Of a DNA stretch of 64,000 bases, positions 53,013 through 62,391 are shown in pieces (the first letter of the stretch is position 1; each line of letters begins with the position of its first letter). This DNA comes from Flavivirga jejuensis. GTDB taxonomy: Bacteria; Bacteroidota; Bacteroidia; Flavobacteriales; Flavobacteriaceae. The stretch is taken from positions 124,001 to 188,000 of the forward strand of contig NZ_JAUOEL010000002.1 in the NCBI RefSeq assembly GCF_030540765.1. The letters are read 5' to 3'. Made by a program: the position numbers and the translations under genes. Under the pieces are notes generated by a model. The model did not search any database. It saw nothing but the letters and a program-made list of their open reading frames with translations, and was not told the origin of the DNA.

Positions 53013-54759
53013 CTGCACTGCTTCCAACAATATTACCAGCATATCTTGCCGACACATATAAAGAATCTGGAGCCACAGAGCTTCCTCCCAGTCTAAAACC
53101 AGACATATTAATTAAATCATTTTGAAATGGTGTTGGCTTTGCTATTACTGTGATGCCATTTGCTAATGTCCAAGTGGTAACATCTATCTTTTTATTATAT
53201 TCCGTTTTTTTAATTTTTCCAGGTTTTGGCTTTACATACATTAGCTTTACATCACCAAGCATGTCTTTATAAGGTGCTATCTCTTTTAATGCTGTATTTT
53301 GCACTATTTCGAGAACTTTAGTTTTAGTGGTCAATACCAAAGCTTCTTTTTCTATCGCTTTTATTACTACAGCGGTATTGTCTTTTCTTATCCATTCTGG
53401 AGCCATGTTATTAACATCTTCAACTTGAATACTTGGTAAGATAGCCTTATAAAATTCGTATATAAATGTGTCGCTAGGAATTGGAGTCTTATCTGTAAAA
53501 TGATCGATATACTTATCTATGTAATATGCTTTTGAAGACAATTTTCCAGTCTCTTTTCTACGTATATCGGCATTATTTAGTAAAAGTTCTTTATAACGCT
53601 CTAATTCAGTAGTTGTAAAACCATATTGTTTTGCGCGCTCACTTTCTGTAAGTAAGGCATCAATACCATCTTCAACCCGGTCTTCTTTAAGTGTAGCTCT
53701 TAAATAATAACAATCCATGTTGCTTAAAAAATTACCAATCCCTACACTGGCTGATAGAAATGGGGCCTCTGGCATTAATTGTACTTCAGAGAGTCTTTGG
53801 CGTAACATGCCTGTATATAGCTTTTTTAGAAGTTCCTGTTTGTAATCGTTTAAAGTAACCAGCTCTTTTTCTTCTTTCTTTATATATATAGAAACGCTAA
53901 CACCCTTTGCTTCTTTATCTGAAATTATAGATATTTTAGGCTCTTGATTTTCTGGAATTTTATAGTAAATTCTTTCTTTTGGATGGGTTACTGGTTTAAT
54001 GCTTTCAAACACCTTTTTTATTTTGGTTTCAACTTCAGCTACATCAAAATCACCCACTAACATCAATGCCATTAAATCTGGTCGGTACCAATCTCTATAA
54101 TAGCGTTTCAATGCATCGTACTTAGCATGCATTAAAACATCTAAAGTTCCTATGGGTGCTCTTTCTGCATATCTAGAATTATTAGTAAGCTCGGGTATAG
54201 ATTGATAATACATACGCATGCCTGCGCCACTTCTAGCCCTTAGTTCTTCGGCTACAATACCTCTTTCGTTATCTATTTCTTCATCAGAAAATGTAATACC
54301 ATCTGCCCAATCGCGTAATACTTGTAAACTGGTGTTAAACGTGGCTTCGTCTGTAGGCACCGATAATTTATATACGGTTTCATCAAAACTGGTATGGGCA
54401 TTTAAATCGGCTCCAAACTCAATACCAAGACTTTGTAAATAATCGATAAGCTCATTTTTAGGGAAGTTTTTGGTGCCATTAAACGCCATGTGTTCTATAA
54501 AATGTGCTAATCCTAATTGGTCCTCGTCCTCTAAAATAGAACCTGCCTTTAAAACAAGTCGCAACTCTGCTTTATTTTTTGGTTTTTCATTATGCTTTAA
54601 ATAGTACGTAAGCCCATTGCTTAGCTTGCCCATTTTTACAGATGGGTCTATAGGGATTTCTTTTTCAAGATTTGTAAAGTCTAATAGTTTTGACTGTGCT
54701 GAGAGGCTGCACATACTTAGAAAAAAGAATGCTACTAACACTGTATTGAGATATTTCAT
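52993..54759 (-). pseudogene. M16 zinc protease gene, C-terminally truncated (588 codons left)
   Basis: A signal peptide (ending LSAQ) is followed by an M16 peptidase N-terminal domain: LGLAHFIEHMAFNGTKNFP with the inverted zinc motif HxxEH at 86-90 and ERGIVAEELRAR downstream. The inactive-type second domain follows (YYRDWYRPDLMALMLVGDFD). PqqL-like family members run to about 930 residues, so about 340 are missing. The frame leaves the homologous sequence after AGNIVGSSA and ends a few codons later inside an R1-like fragment. The zinc site is intact, so a partial protein could still be made, but loss of the second half normally abolishes M16 activity. Confidence 0.75.
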
Positions 54760-54810
54760 TGTTGATGCTTTTATAGTTGTTATTTATTAATTCTTTCTAT
54801 TTATATTTAA

Positions 54811-57240
54811 TTAAAATCGAGAGCCATCTACTGCACTTGACTTTTTAGCTTTTTTATTTACCTTTTTACCTGATGAGAAGTTGTATGAAGCCCTAAAACT
54901 AATCCTAGGGTTTTGTATTAAAACCCTACTTGAATAACTGGTATTATCTATAATGTAGCTACTTTCATTTTTATTAGTCGCTCCAAAAATATCTGATATA
55001 CCAATTCGTGTAGAAAGCTTATTACTAAAAAAGCGTTTGGATAGTGATATGCTTGTAGAAACTCTTAAAAAACTATTAGGAGTATCTAAACCACTTGAAT
55101 CACCATTAGAAAAATAGGTGCTTAGATTTATTATATAATTATTAGGTAAAGTAAATGTATTAGTTGTAGGAGTCACCCATGTAAAAATACTATTATCTAC
55201 ACTCATACTTTTTAAAACACTATAGTTAAACATGGAATTTACATTTAATCGCCACCAAGCATATAGATTAAGTGTTGTACTAAAACTTGCTTTATATAAA
55301 GATCTTTTTCCTAAATTTTGATAGGATATAACAGTTATGTCATCTTCCAATATTTGAGTAGTTTGAAATAGATTGGTATAAAAATTGGCATTTAATGTGA
55401 AAAAATATTTATTATTTATGGTATGACTCAACCTTAATAGGTGATATATGTTCTGAGTAAGTTCTGGATTACCTCTTTTTATAGTATTAGAATTCACAAA
55501 GGTCTCAAAGGGGTTTAATTGTATATAAGGAGGAAGGTTATACCCTTTTCTATATGATAGACTAATGTTGCTCGTTTGCTTTTCATTAGTCATATATTTT
55601 AATGAGATGACTGGTAAAATATTACTAAATGTATTATTGAATGTTTGGTTAGTTGTTTCTGAAAAACTTTGTGTTTCAACATGTTCTAACCTTAATCCTA
55701 AAGAGTATTTTAGTTTTTTATGGCTAGAATCAAAACTGGCGTAACTCGTGTAGACTTGCTCATTATATTCAAAGGAATTTGTAAAATCAGTGTCTATGTT
55801 ATACACATTAGTATCGGTATTGAAACTTTCAAATATATTAGCATCGGTAATAGATAAATCATCATACTTAATCCCCGATTCAAATTTTCCTTTTTTGTCT
55901 TTTAATGATAATACATAATCTAAACGACTGCTAAATTGTTTGTTTTTTTGATTCTGACCATCCCTGTTGTTTTCATAAACGGTTGTATCATCACTAACAT
56001 CAATCAGTTCGTTTTCATTTAAAAGGTCACTGTCTAATGTGTTTTCACCATAACTACTAGCAAAATCTAAACGTGCTCCTTGTTCTCCTATATCATAGCG
56101 GTATCCAAAATCAAGTGTATAACCATCATTATGGGTTTTATTAGCATTAGTGGTAAATTGTTGATTGGTTAACGCCTCAAAAGCAAACTGATTGGTTATA
56201 TAATCTATACCTGATTCATTGTTGCCATTATCTAAACTTATGCCAACCGATACTGAATGCTTTTTATTAATGGTATAATCAACCCCAAATTCATTAAAAC
56301 TATTAGTGGATTTTCTTAAATTTTCTTGTTCATCATCAAAGGATAAACTATTATCTAGTAATTGCCTGTTTGTAAAGAAAGATGTTGTTCTTTTAGAATA
56401 AAAATAGGGCATTGATGAAACTGTAAAAACAAACTTGCCTGTTTTATAATTAATTGAAATAAGAGGCATAATTGAAAAATCTGCATTGTTAACTCTTGTT
56501 GACACAGAGCCTACTATACCATCTTCTCGTTGTTTTTTTAAATTGATGTCTATCACTTTTTTAATCCTTCCGCTATATTTAGCAGAAGGTGTATTAATGA
56601 GTTCTACGCTTTTTAGTCCATCGCCTTGAATACTTTCTAAAAGCATCATAAGGATATCGGATGACATGCGTTGTCGTTTACCATTCATCAAAAAAGTTAC
56701 TGGTTCACCTTCCAGAGTAACACTACCTTCTTGATCAATTTGTACGCCAGGAAGTAGGGGTAATATATCTGCTGCCGATATTTTTTTATACAAAGTGTCA
56801 TTTTGTATGTTAATCGTCATACTAGTAGCACTATGTTTTATGTTTTTTGAGATATCTCCTTTTATTATGACTTCATCCAGCTGCTCATTTTGCTCTTGAA
56901 GTACGATATCCTTTAATACAGTATCTTTAAAAAAATGATAGTTTTTTGTGTATTTTGAATAGCCTAAAACACTGATTTGTACGATGTATTCTCCTGGGAT
57001 TAATTCAATGGAGAAAACCCCATCATCTTCATTACTAATAACACCTGCCTTATCTTCAGTTTTTAAGTTTATAAAAACAATATTTGCATATGGTATGTAA
57101 GCGTTTTTGGTATCAAGTATTTTGCTTCTAACTATTATTATATTTTTGTTTGATTCAAAAGAATCTGGATTTATTTGTGTATGTGCTTGTTGGATTAATA
57201 ACAAACTAATTATAAAGAATCCTTTATAGGTTATACTCAT
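54811..57240 (-). CDS. TonB-dependent outer-membrane receptor family protein (809 aa)
   Basis: A signal peptide (ending QQAHTQ) is followed by a CarboxypepD_reg-like beta-sandwich (IPYANIVFINLKTEDKAGVISNEDDGVFSIELIPGEY). A plug domain comes next (ILPLLPGVQIDQEGSVTLEGEPVTFLMNGKR), then a large outer-membrane beta-barrel of the OMP_b-brl_3 type. It is not a SusC protein: it is shorter, lacks the SusC signature, and no SusD gene is adjacent. It probably imports or binds an unidentified ligand. It follows the EF-hand gene, separated by a predicted terminator, and precedes the truncated protease gene. Confidence 0.9.
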   Translation of the reverse strand: MSITYKGFFIISLLLIQQAHTQINPDSFESNKNIIIVRSKILDTKNAYIPYANIVFINLKTEDKAGVISNEDDGVFSIELIPGEYIVQISVLGYSKYTKNYHFFKDTVLKDIVLQEQNEQLDEVIIKGDISKNIKHSATSMTINIQNDTLYKKISAADILPLLPGVQIDQEGSVTLEGEPVTFLMNGKRQRMSSDILMMLLESIQGDGLKSVELINTPSAKYSGRIKKVIDINLKKQREDGIVGSVSTRVNNADFSIMPLISINYKTGKFVFTVSSMPYFYSKRTTSFFTNRQLLDNSLSFDDEQENLRKSTNSFNEFGVDYTINKKHSVSVGISLDNGNNESGIDYITNQFAFEALTNQQFTTNANKTHNDGYTLDFGYRYDIGEQGARLDFASSYGENTLDSDLLNENELIDVSDDTTVYENNRDGQNQKNKQFSSRLDYVLSLKDKKGKFESGIKYDDLSITDANIFESFNTDTNVYNIDTDFTNSFEYNEQVYTSYASFDSSHKKLKYSLGLRLEHVETQSFSETTNQTFNNTFSNILPVISLKYMTNEKQTSNISLSYRKGYNLPPYIQLNPFETFVNSNTIKRGNPELTQNIYHLLRLSHTINNKYFFTLNANFYTNLFQTTQILEDDITVISYQNLGKRSLYKASFSTTLNLYAWWRLNVNSMFNYSVLKSMSVDNSIFTWVTPTTNTFTLPNNYIINLSTYFSNGDSSGLDTPNSFLRVSTSISLSKRFFSNKLSTRIGISDIFGATNKNESSYIIDNTSYSSRVLIQNPRISFRASYNFSSGKKVNKKAKKSSAVDGSRF

Positions 57241-57255
57241 AAAATATTAAAAATT

Positions 57256-57299
57256 AACCAACATAGAATTGTTCTTTTTTAGTAAACTCTATATTGGTT
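57256..57299 (-). terminator. Predicted terminator after the EF-hand gene
   Basis: AACCAACATAGA (57256-57267) pairs with TCTATATTGGTT (57288-57299), 12 bp with one mismatch. On the minus strand it is followed by AATTTTTAATATTTT. It lies 10 bp past the EF-hand gene's stop and before the receptor gene's start at 57240. Confidence 0.6.
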
Positions 57300-57308
57300 A
57301 TTAACAAA

Positions 57309-57590
57309 TCAACATCCATAAAACAATCCTGCTTTACAGGCCACATCAACTTCATCTTGGTCAAGTAAACCATCTCCATTAGTGTCTGCAGCATTAAATA
57401 AAAGTACAGGGAACGTAGGACACACTGTTAGAATTTCAGCATATGACAAAAGGCCATCACCATTTATGTCAGCTCCTTCTAAGCTTATACAATCCGATAC
57501 AGAAACTGAGGAGGAGAGCTTTGGTGAAGGCATTGCAAAAACTGAGAAAATGATAAATAACATTGCACTAAAAACTATTATTTTTTTCAT
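57309..57590 (-). CDS. Small secreted EF-hand protein (93 aa)
   Basis: A signal peptide (MKKIIVFSAMLFIIFSVFA) is followed by about 65 residues with two calcium-binding EF-hand loops, DINGDGLLSYAE and DTNGDGLLDQDE. Four Cys residues may form disulfide bridges outside the cytoplasm. The paired loops are also reminiscent of dockerin modules, but the spacing and the absence of any cohesin in the window argue for a plain calcium-binding protein. The function is unknown. A terminator separates it from the receptor gene, so it is probably expressed alone. The 250-bp region upstream (57591-57843) shows no other gene. Confidence 0.8.
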   Translation of the reverse strand: MKKIIVFSAMLFIIFSVFAMPSPKLSSSVSVSDCISLEGADINGDGLLSYAEILTVCPTFPVLLFNAADTNGDGLLDQDEVDVACKAGLFYGC

Positions 57591-57843
57591 GATTTTAAAA
57601 TTTAAATTATTAAAAATATGTTATTGTAAAATCGACGAGGTATATTACTTTTGCAACACAATCCTCTGGTATATTTGTTATATACTTTATCTCATTAGCA
57701 GGTAAATTTTAAGGTTAGACATGTCGAACTGTTTAGATCTAATTAGCTCTTAATCAGAGGTTTTTTCATTACCTTAAAACTAAATATTAGTTGTGCAGAA
57801 ATAAAGCACTACGAAATAAAACATATATTTTTTCTTATAATCA

Positions 57844-58086
57844 CTAAGATTTGACTTCAAATGCAAGATTAGAAATCTTACCTTTTTTAGTATATATATA
57901 ACTACGTTTACTTCTACTATAGGCTATGGGACATTTAAAATCTGTTTTTAGTTCATCAATTAAAACGTATAAACTTCGTTTAGAAATATTTAGCTTTTTC
58001 GCACATTCTTCTGGGGTTCCAGTAGATTCTAATCTAATTAGTTGATCTAATTGTTCCACTCTATTGATGTACTTTCTCAATGCCAT
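57844..58086 (-). CDS. Small HTH domain protein (80 aa)
   Basis: The sequence RVEQLDQLIRLESTGTPEECAKKLNISKRSLYVLIDELKTDF is a winged-helix DNA-binding domain of the HTH_11 type seen at the N-terminus of WYL regulators. The remaining part (CPIAYSRSKRSYIY) is a short wing, and there is no ligand domain. Such stand-alone small HTH proteins are common in Flavobacteriia. The target is unknown. The decayed IS1595 element ends 57 bp upstream of its ATG, so its original promoter may have been displaced. Confidence 0.75.
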   Translation of the reverse strand: MALRKYINRVEQLDQLIRLESTGTPEECAKKLNISKRSLYVLIDELKTDFKCPIAYSRSKRSYIYTKKGKISNLAFEVKS

Positions 58087-58142
58087 AATTGTTAAGATTT
58101 GGGACGGCCTAAATATTTCACTAAAAAAATAGAGTTCTAAAT

Positions 58143-59224
58143 GGCTCTAGTTTAAAACTGCGTTGAAATTAATTTTTCATATTTCAATCCAATATTTTGA
58201 TATTTTTGATATGCCTTAATATCTTCAGATACTTTATTAATGAAAGCGTTTAGCTTATCATTTCTATGTTTTAGTTTTTCTTTGATACGATACCAATTTA
58301 AATATTGCTGGAGATATTTGGTTGACACTCCCAAAAACGTATTATCAATCCATTTCTTAAGCCTATTGTGAGTAGAGTTGACGTGCTGAATATGATATAC
58401 CCTGTTTTTGACACGTTGTTTTATAATTGCCTTGAGTGCAGATGTTCAATGTCATTATCTATTGCAAACCCCTTATAACTTACATGAGCATCGCTGCAGA
58501 GAATAGTTTGATTTGGTTTTATTCTGCCACCAATAGCATTTTCAATATCTATTTTCTTTAATCTGCCCATAGTAGCAACTGTGAGATCTAAAATTGATTT
58601 CCTGTCCTGTGTTACTATACGGCGACTTGGTCGTTACTTATGCCTCTTGTTTTAGAGCTGCCTCCTCGCTTTCTTGGTTCACGATGTGTCACTGACCTTC
58701 CCTTTTCTGAGTTTAGAAAGAAGGTTTCGTCACTTTCTGTAATGCCAGTAAAATCATCTTTATCGTTTTCTGATAAGGATGCTAATATCTTATGGCGCCA
58801 GTCAAAAGCTGTTTTCTTATTTATTGAAAGGGCTTCCTTTATATTATCTAAACTTTTCTCTTGCAACATCAAAGCAAGGTAGTCATCAATTTTATCTTTC
58901 CTTTGTAATCCTGCCATCCAAGTACCTGTGTACTCCGTAAAGCTTCGATTACATGATTTACATTTATAACGCTGTGAACCTTTATCTATTCCGAATTTTA
59001 CATATTTCGGGTGAGAACAATGCGCGCAACAACCCAACTTATTGTCTAACAAAAAGCGTCTTGAATCCTGACTCTTTGGAGCGGTAACAGAATGAACCGA
59101 TAACTGTTCCAATTCCTTTAGTAATTCCAGCCTTTCTGCTTCTGAAAGACTAGATAAACCTTGCTTCATTTTTAGTAAATCCATAACATAAATATACAAA
59201 TAATAGCTCAATTAAACTAGAGCC
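58143..59224 (-). mobile_element. IS1595-type insertion sequence, decayed (about 1.08 kb)
   Basis: The 13-bp GGCTCTAGTTTAA at 58143-58155 is mirrored perfectly by TTAAACTAGAGCC at 59212-59224, enclosing a single broken transposase gene. The size and inverted ends fit the IS1595 family. Flanking bases do not give a convincing 8-bp target duplication, which points to an old insertion or a later rearrangement. No other copy was seen in the window. Confidence 0.85.
58152..59184 (-). pseudogene. IS1595-family transposase with two frameshifts
   Basis: The ATG at 59184 begins MDLLKMKQGLSSLSEAERL. A zinc ribbon (CAHCSHPKYVKFG, RYKCKSCNRSF) and the first catalytic Asp (GITESDETFF) follow. Frame one stops at 58615. 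Translation continues in a second frame (VTQDRKSILDLTVATMGRL, then CSDAHVSYKGFAIDNDIEH with the second Asp) to a stop near 58425. A third frame carries HVNSTHNRLKKWIDNTF and GVSTKYLQQYLNWYRIK to 58152. All parts of the DDE transposase are present but in three frames, so no active enzyme is made unless by unusual frameshifting, for which I see no slippery-site evidence. Confidence 0.88.
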
Positions 59225-59292
59225 TAACAAACAAGTAACTATCTCTCTTTCAAAACACTAAAAATTCACTTAAAAAAACCTGGAATTTGTTT

Positions 59293-59358
59293 TTTGTTTA
59301 GAATCATTCTTAATAAATTTGCAGCAAATATATACTATTTTTATTTATTCTAAATAAA
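59293..59358 (+). promoter_or_regulatory. Promoter with possible Fur box for the iron-uptake operon
   Basis: TTTG (59293-59296), 17 bp, then TAAATTTG (59314-59321) is a good Bacteroidota promoter. The spacer contains TTTAGAAT-C-ATTCTTAA, a near-perfect dyad of the kind expected for an iron-responsive repressor. Downstream, TTTATTTA-N3-TAAATAAA (59340-59358) is a perfect inverted repeat. The first gene starts at 59399. Confidence 0.6.
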
Positions 59359-59398
59359 GACAGGTGTTTTTAACCCAAATTGATATTGAAAACATAAA

Positions 59399-59728
59399 AT
59401 GATAACAAGCAGTCTATTATTCACTTTCTTAGGAAGTTTTTTTCTATATAATACTTCAAAAAAAGTGGTGTTAAGCCAAAACCTGATTATTGAAAAGTGG
59501 ATTCAAACTAATACTCTGGTAACAAAGGCCATAGGTGTTATATTTTATATTACAGCATTAGTAATGGCTATCATTTCTTTTGGAAAAATGTCAGGTACTC
59601 TTTTTTGGTTGAATTCGTTAATGCTTCTATTAGGGTTAATGGTTATTTTTTCCCCTTTAAAAAGAGGACTTTACAAACTCGTTTCTATCATATTATTAAC
59701 CTTATTCACAATAGAATTATTTTTTTAA
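59399..59728 (+). CDS. Small membrane protein, DUF3325-like (109 aa)
   Basis: Three or four hydrophobic helices are visible (LLFTFLGSFFLYNTS, AIGVIFYITALVMAIISFG, LFWLNSLMLLLGLMVIF, LVSIILLTLFTIELFF). Small proteins of this sort (DUF3325) accompany PepSY and DUF3649 proteins beside siderophore receptors. A contribution to iron uptake at the inner membrane is inferred. It is first in a three-gene operon with 3-bp and 0-bp gaps. Confidence 0.75.
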   Translation: MITSSLLFTFLGSFFLYNTSKKVVLSQNLIIEKWIQTNTLVTKAIGVIFYITALVMAIISFGKMSGTLFWLNSLMLLLGLMVIFSPLKRGLYKLVSIILLTLFTIELFF

Positions 59729-59731
59729 ACG

Positions 59732-60034
59732 ATGCCTGCAAATCTTAAATACTTAAACAAATCTCCATGGCAACAATTTGCTAAAATTTCGGCAGGCTTG
59801 CTTGGCGGATATATTATTACCGCTTTTTTTCACATGGTATTAGCACTTTGGTTACCCTATCCAAAAAACGTTTTAATTAGTTTCATATTTACTTTTTTTA
59901 TCGTTTGGTCTACACTTCTCATCGTTCCCTTTTTATTTAAAAATGGTTGGTACGTATGGTTCTTATACCTTTTAATAATGCTAGTGTTATTCGGAATGTA
60001 TTATTTAGGAAATCAAAATAATCCCTTCATATAA
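59732..60034 (+). CDS. Small membrane protein, DUF3649-like iron-uptake protein (100 aa)
   Basis: Three predicted membrane segments are visible: LLGGYIITAFFHMVLALWLP, LISFIFTFFIVWSTLLIVPFLF and WYVWFLYLLIMLVLFGMYYL. The pattern and the setting match DUF3649 proteins, encoded next to PepSY-type reductases and TonB-dependent siderophore receptors. The exact role is not established. It starts 3 bp after the previous gene and its stop codon abuts the ATG of the PepSY gene. Confidence 0.75.
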   Translation: MPANLKYLNKSPWQQFAKISAGLLGGYIITAFFHMVLALWLPYPKNVLISFIFTFFIVWSTLLIVPFLFKNGWYVWFLYLLIMLVLFGMYYLGNQNNPFI

Positions 60035-61654
60035 ATGAGTAAAAGAAATTACAACGTTTTTTTTAATACACATACTGTTAGTGGGATTGTAATTAGTGTA
60101 GCCCTTTATATTATATTTTTTGCAGGAGCCTTTGCTTTATTAAAAGATGAAATAACCGTTTGGGAAGATGGCGCACCTATACACCATATTGAAAGAAAGG
60201 ATATTAATTTTGATCATATTCTAAAAATATTAGATAATAATCATGAATTAGCAGGCAGGGATTTACAATTTAATTTGGGAGAAGACAGTGATAAAATTAG
60301 CGTTTCTATGAGCGCCAGTAAAGATTCTCTAGCTTCTGAAAAAGGTAAACAGAGGCATTTTTTATATGTAGATATAAATTCTGTCGACACAAAAACCTAT
60401 CCCCAACACTATAGTTTGGGAGAGTTTCTATATCGATTACATTTTTTCGCACAATTGCCTAAATTAGGTATATACCTTTCAGGTTTTGTAGCATTCTTTT
60501 TCTTATTTGCTATAGTTACAGGTGTTATTGTACATTGGAGAAAAATTATTCCTAATTTTTATGCCTTTAATCCTCGAGTCGCTTTAAAGCGGGTTTGGAC
60601 AGATGCTCATACGTCTCTTGGGATTATTGGATTGCCTTTTCAACTTATCTTTGCAGTTACTGGTGCTTACTTTTGTCTAGGTATTTTAGTATTAATTCCA
60701 GCTAATGCCTTATATAATAACGATCAAGCCAAATTAATGGAAGATTTGCGACCAGATCGAAAAAATTACGAATGGGTTGCCAAAGCAAATAAAGATATTC
60801 CTAATTTTAATGATTTTGTAAAAAAGTCTGCTACCCATTGGGATCATTTTGATTTAACATATGGTTATATTAAAAATTACGGTGGCATCAATATGAAATA
60901 TATTTTAGCGGGTAAACTTGAAGATAGCGAACGTTTTTTAAGTAAAGGTCGTATTGTTTTTGATGCGTATACTGGAAAAATAGAAAAGGAAAAAAGCCCG
61001 TATAATAACATTTATGCAGAAGATGCTCAACGTGTTATTGGACGTCTCCACTTTGCCGATTTTGGAGGCATTTCTTTAAGAATTATCTATTTTGCTTTAG
61101 CTCTTATTACTTGTTTTGTAATTATTACTGGTGTTTTAATTTGGATGGAGTCTCGTAATAAAAAAAGTATGACTCTAAAACAACGTTTATACACTGCTAA
61201 AATTGGTCATATTTACTTGGCTATTTGTTTGTCGATGCTTCCTGTTACTGCTTTGGCATTTTTATTTGTAAAATTTGCTAATGGCTATTTTCAAGATAAA
61301 CAGACGGCTATTTATACTTTTTATTTTATAACATGGTTAGTTGCTATTTTATTTTTTAGATTTAAAAGGGATAATTATTTTACTAATAGACTTTGTTTAC
61401 TATTAGGAGCTATTTTAGGGTTTATCATACCTATAGTTAACGGGATTGTGTCTGGAAATTGGTTTTGGCTTACTTATAAACAAAAGCAATTTGACATTTT
61501 AACCGTCGATTTATTATGGATCGCCATTGCTTCTATAGCTTGTGTCTTTTATTTTAAAATGCAACCTAAATCAAACTTGCAAAGTGCCTTTAATAAAAAC
61601 CCTATAGATTACTCTAATATCTCAACTTTAAAAGCTGAAAGCAAAATGCACTAA
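60035..61654 (+). CDS. PepSY-associated membrane protein, probable siderophore-iron reductase (539 aa)
   Basis: This is a PepSY_TM protein. The first membrane helix follows NTHTVSGIVISVALYIIFFAGAFALLKDE, and a periplasmic PepSY-type region (RQRHFLYVDINS-like KQRHFLYVDINSVD) follows. Further helices (LSGFVAFFFLFAIVTGVIVHWRKI, AHTSLGIIGLPFQLIFAVTGAYFCLGILV) carry conserved His residues in the right places for haem. A second soluble section ends with RLHFADFGGI. The C-terminal third has at least four more helices. Relatives (FoxB/PiuB-like) are thought to reduce iron released from siderophores. The genes for a siderophore-type receptor and a DUF4198 protein lie just downstream on the other strand. 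Confidence 0.88.
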   Translation: MSKRNYNVFFNTHTVSGIVISVALYIIFFAGAFALLKDEITVWEDGAPIHHIERKDINFDHILKILDNNHELAGRDLQFNLGEDSDKISVSMSASKDSLASEKGKQRHFLYVDINSVDTKTYPQHYSLGEFLYRLHFFAQLPKLGIYLSGFVAFFFLFAIVTGVIVHWRKIIPNFYAFNPRVALKRVWTDAHTSLGIIGLPFQLIFAVTGAYFCLGILVLIPANALYNNDQAKLMEDLRPDRKNYEWVAKANKDIPNFNDFVKKSATHWDHFDLTYGYIKNYGGINMKYILAGKLEDSERFLSKGRIVFDAYTGKIEKEKSPYNNIYAEDAQRVIGRLHFADFGGISLRIIYFALALITCFVIITGVLIWMESRNKKSMTLKQRLYTAKIGHIYLAICLSMLPVTALAFLFVKFANGYFQDKQTAIYTFYFITWLVAILFFRFKRDNYFTNRLCLLLGAILGFIIPIVNGIVSGNWFWLTYKQKQFDILTVDLLWIAIASIACVFYFKMQPKSNLQSAFNKNPIDYSNISTLKAESKMH

Positions 61655-61699
61655 GATCCTTAGTTTAAATGTTTTTTTGAGACCAACTAAGGATTTCTT

Positions 61700-62064
61700 G
61701 AAATAACGCGAAGAATCTTTATAATTAATTTCTATAGATTCTTCAGTCGTACCTCCTTACCATTGACGTGTTTTATAAACAACTAACTTTCAACCACTTA
61801 TCATTCAGAGCGCAGCGAAGAATCTTTATAATTAATCTCTAAAGATTCTTCAGTCGTAAGCTTCGCTTATATCTTCAAACAAAATATATTTTGTTTTCGA
61901 TAGCCTACCATTGACGTGCTTTATAAACAACTAACTTTCAACTACTTGTCATTCAGAGCGCAGCGAAGAATCTTTATAATTAATCTCTAAAGATTCTTCA
62001 GTCGTAAGCTTCGCTTATATCTTCGAACAAAATATATTTTGTTTTCGATAGCCTTCTGAATGAC
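61700..62064. repeat. Tandem repeat R3 (148-bp period) with hairpins
   Basis: Units start CCATTGACGTG at 61760 and 61908, exactly 148 bp apart, with a partial unit before them. Each holds GAAGAATCTTTA pairing with TAAAGATTCTTC and the palindrome ACAAAATATATTTTGT. The last unit is enclosed by GTCATTCAGA (61949) and TCTGAATGAC (62055), inverted. GAGCGCAGCGAAGAATC is a sequence often seen in dispersed flavobacterial repeats. It fills much of the 738-bp gap between the PepSY gene and the DUF4198 gene. From 62065 to 62325 I see nothing coding. Confidence 0.8.
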
Positions 62065-62325
62065 ACCCGTATTACGTCATTTTATACGTTAGTTAAAATT
62101 TTTAACACAGGTCTCAGACTGACATTTAGCCTTAACTTAATGGCATTAACCGACAGGCAGACTTGTTACTTTTCTTTGGACGAGCAAAGAAATCGAAGAT
62201 TCATGAATTCCTATTTATCAAATAAGATTTGTGAACTAAAAGTAAATAATAAATATAAATAAAATGTGGGAACACCATAGTTGTAGGCAGGAGAAAAAAT
62301 GTCCCCTTTAAATATTATAAAAAGT

Positions 62326-62356
62326 AACAGCCCTGAATTTTGTATTCAGGGCTGTT
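62326..62356 (-). terminator. Strong intrinsic terminator after the DUF4198 gene
   Basis: AACAGCCCTGAAT (62326-62338) and ATTCAGGGCTGTT (62344-62356) form a perfect 13-bp stem with a 5-nt loop. On the minus strand it is followed by ACTTTTTATAAT. It lies 36 bp beyond the stop of the minus-strand gene ending at 62392. Confidence 0.85.
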
Positions 62357-62391
62357 TTGTACAATTACAGAGAATTTTTAGACAACTAACT

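Noticed and set aside
54811-57240. Possible SusC protein
   Set aside because: Too short for SusC, barrel of another type, and no SusD gene adjacent; kept as a generic TonB-dependent receptor.
58133-59232. Target-site duplication around the IS1595-type element
   Set aside because: The 8 bases left (TTCTAAAT) and right (TAACAAAC) do not match.
61700-62064. CRISPR array
   Set aside because: Period of 148 bp with nearly identical units and no variable spacers; it is a tandem repeat.
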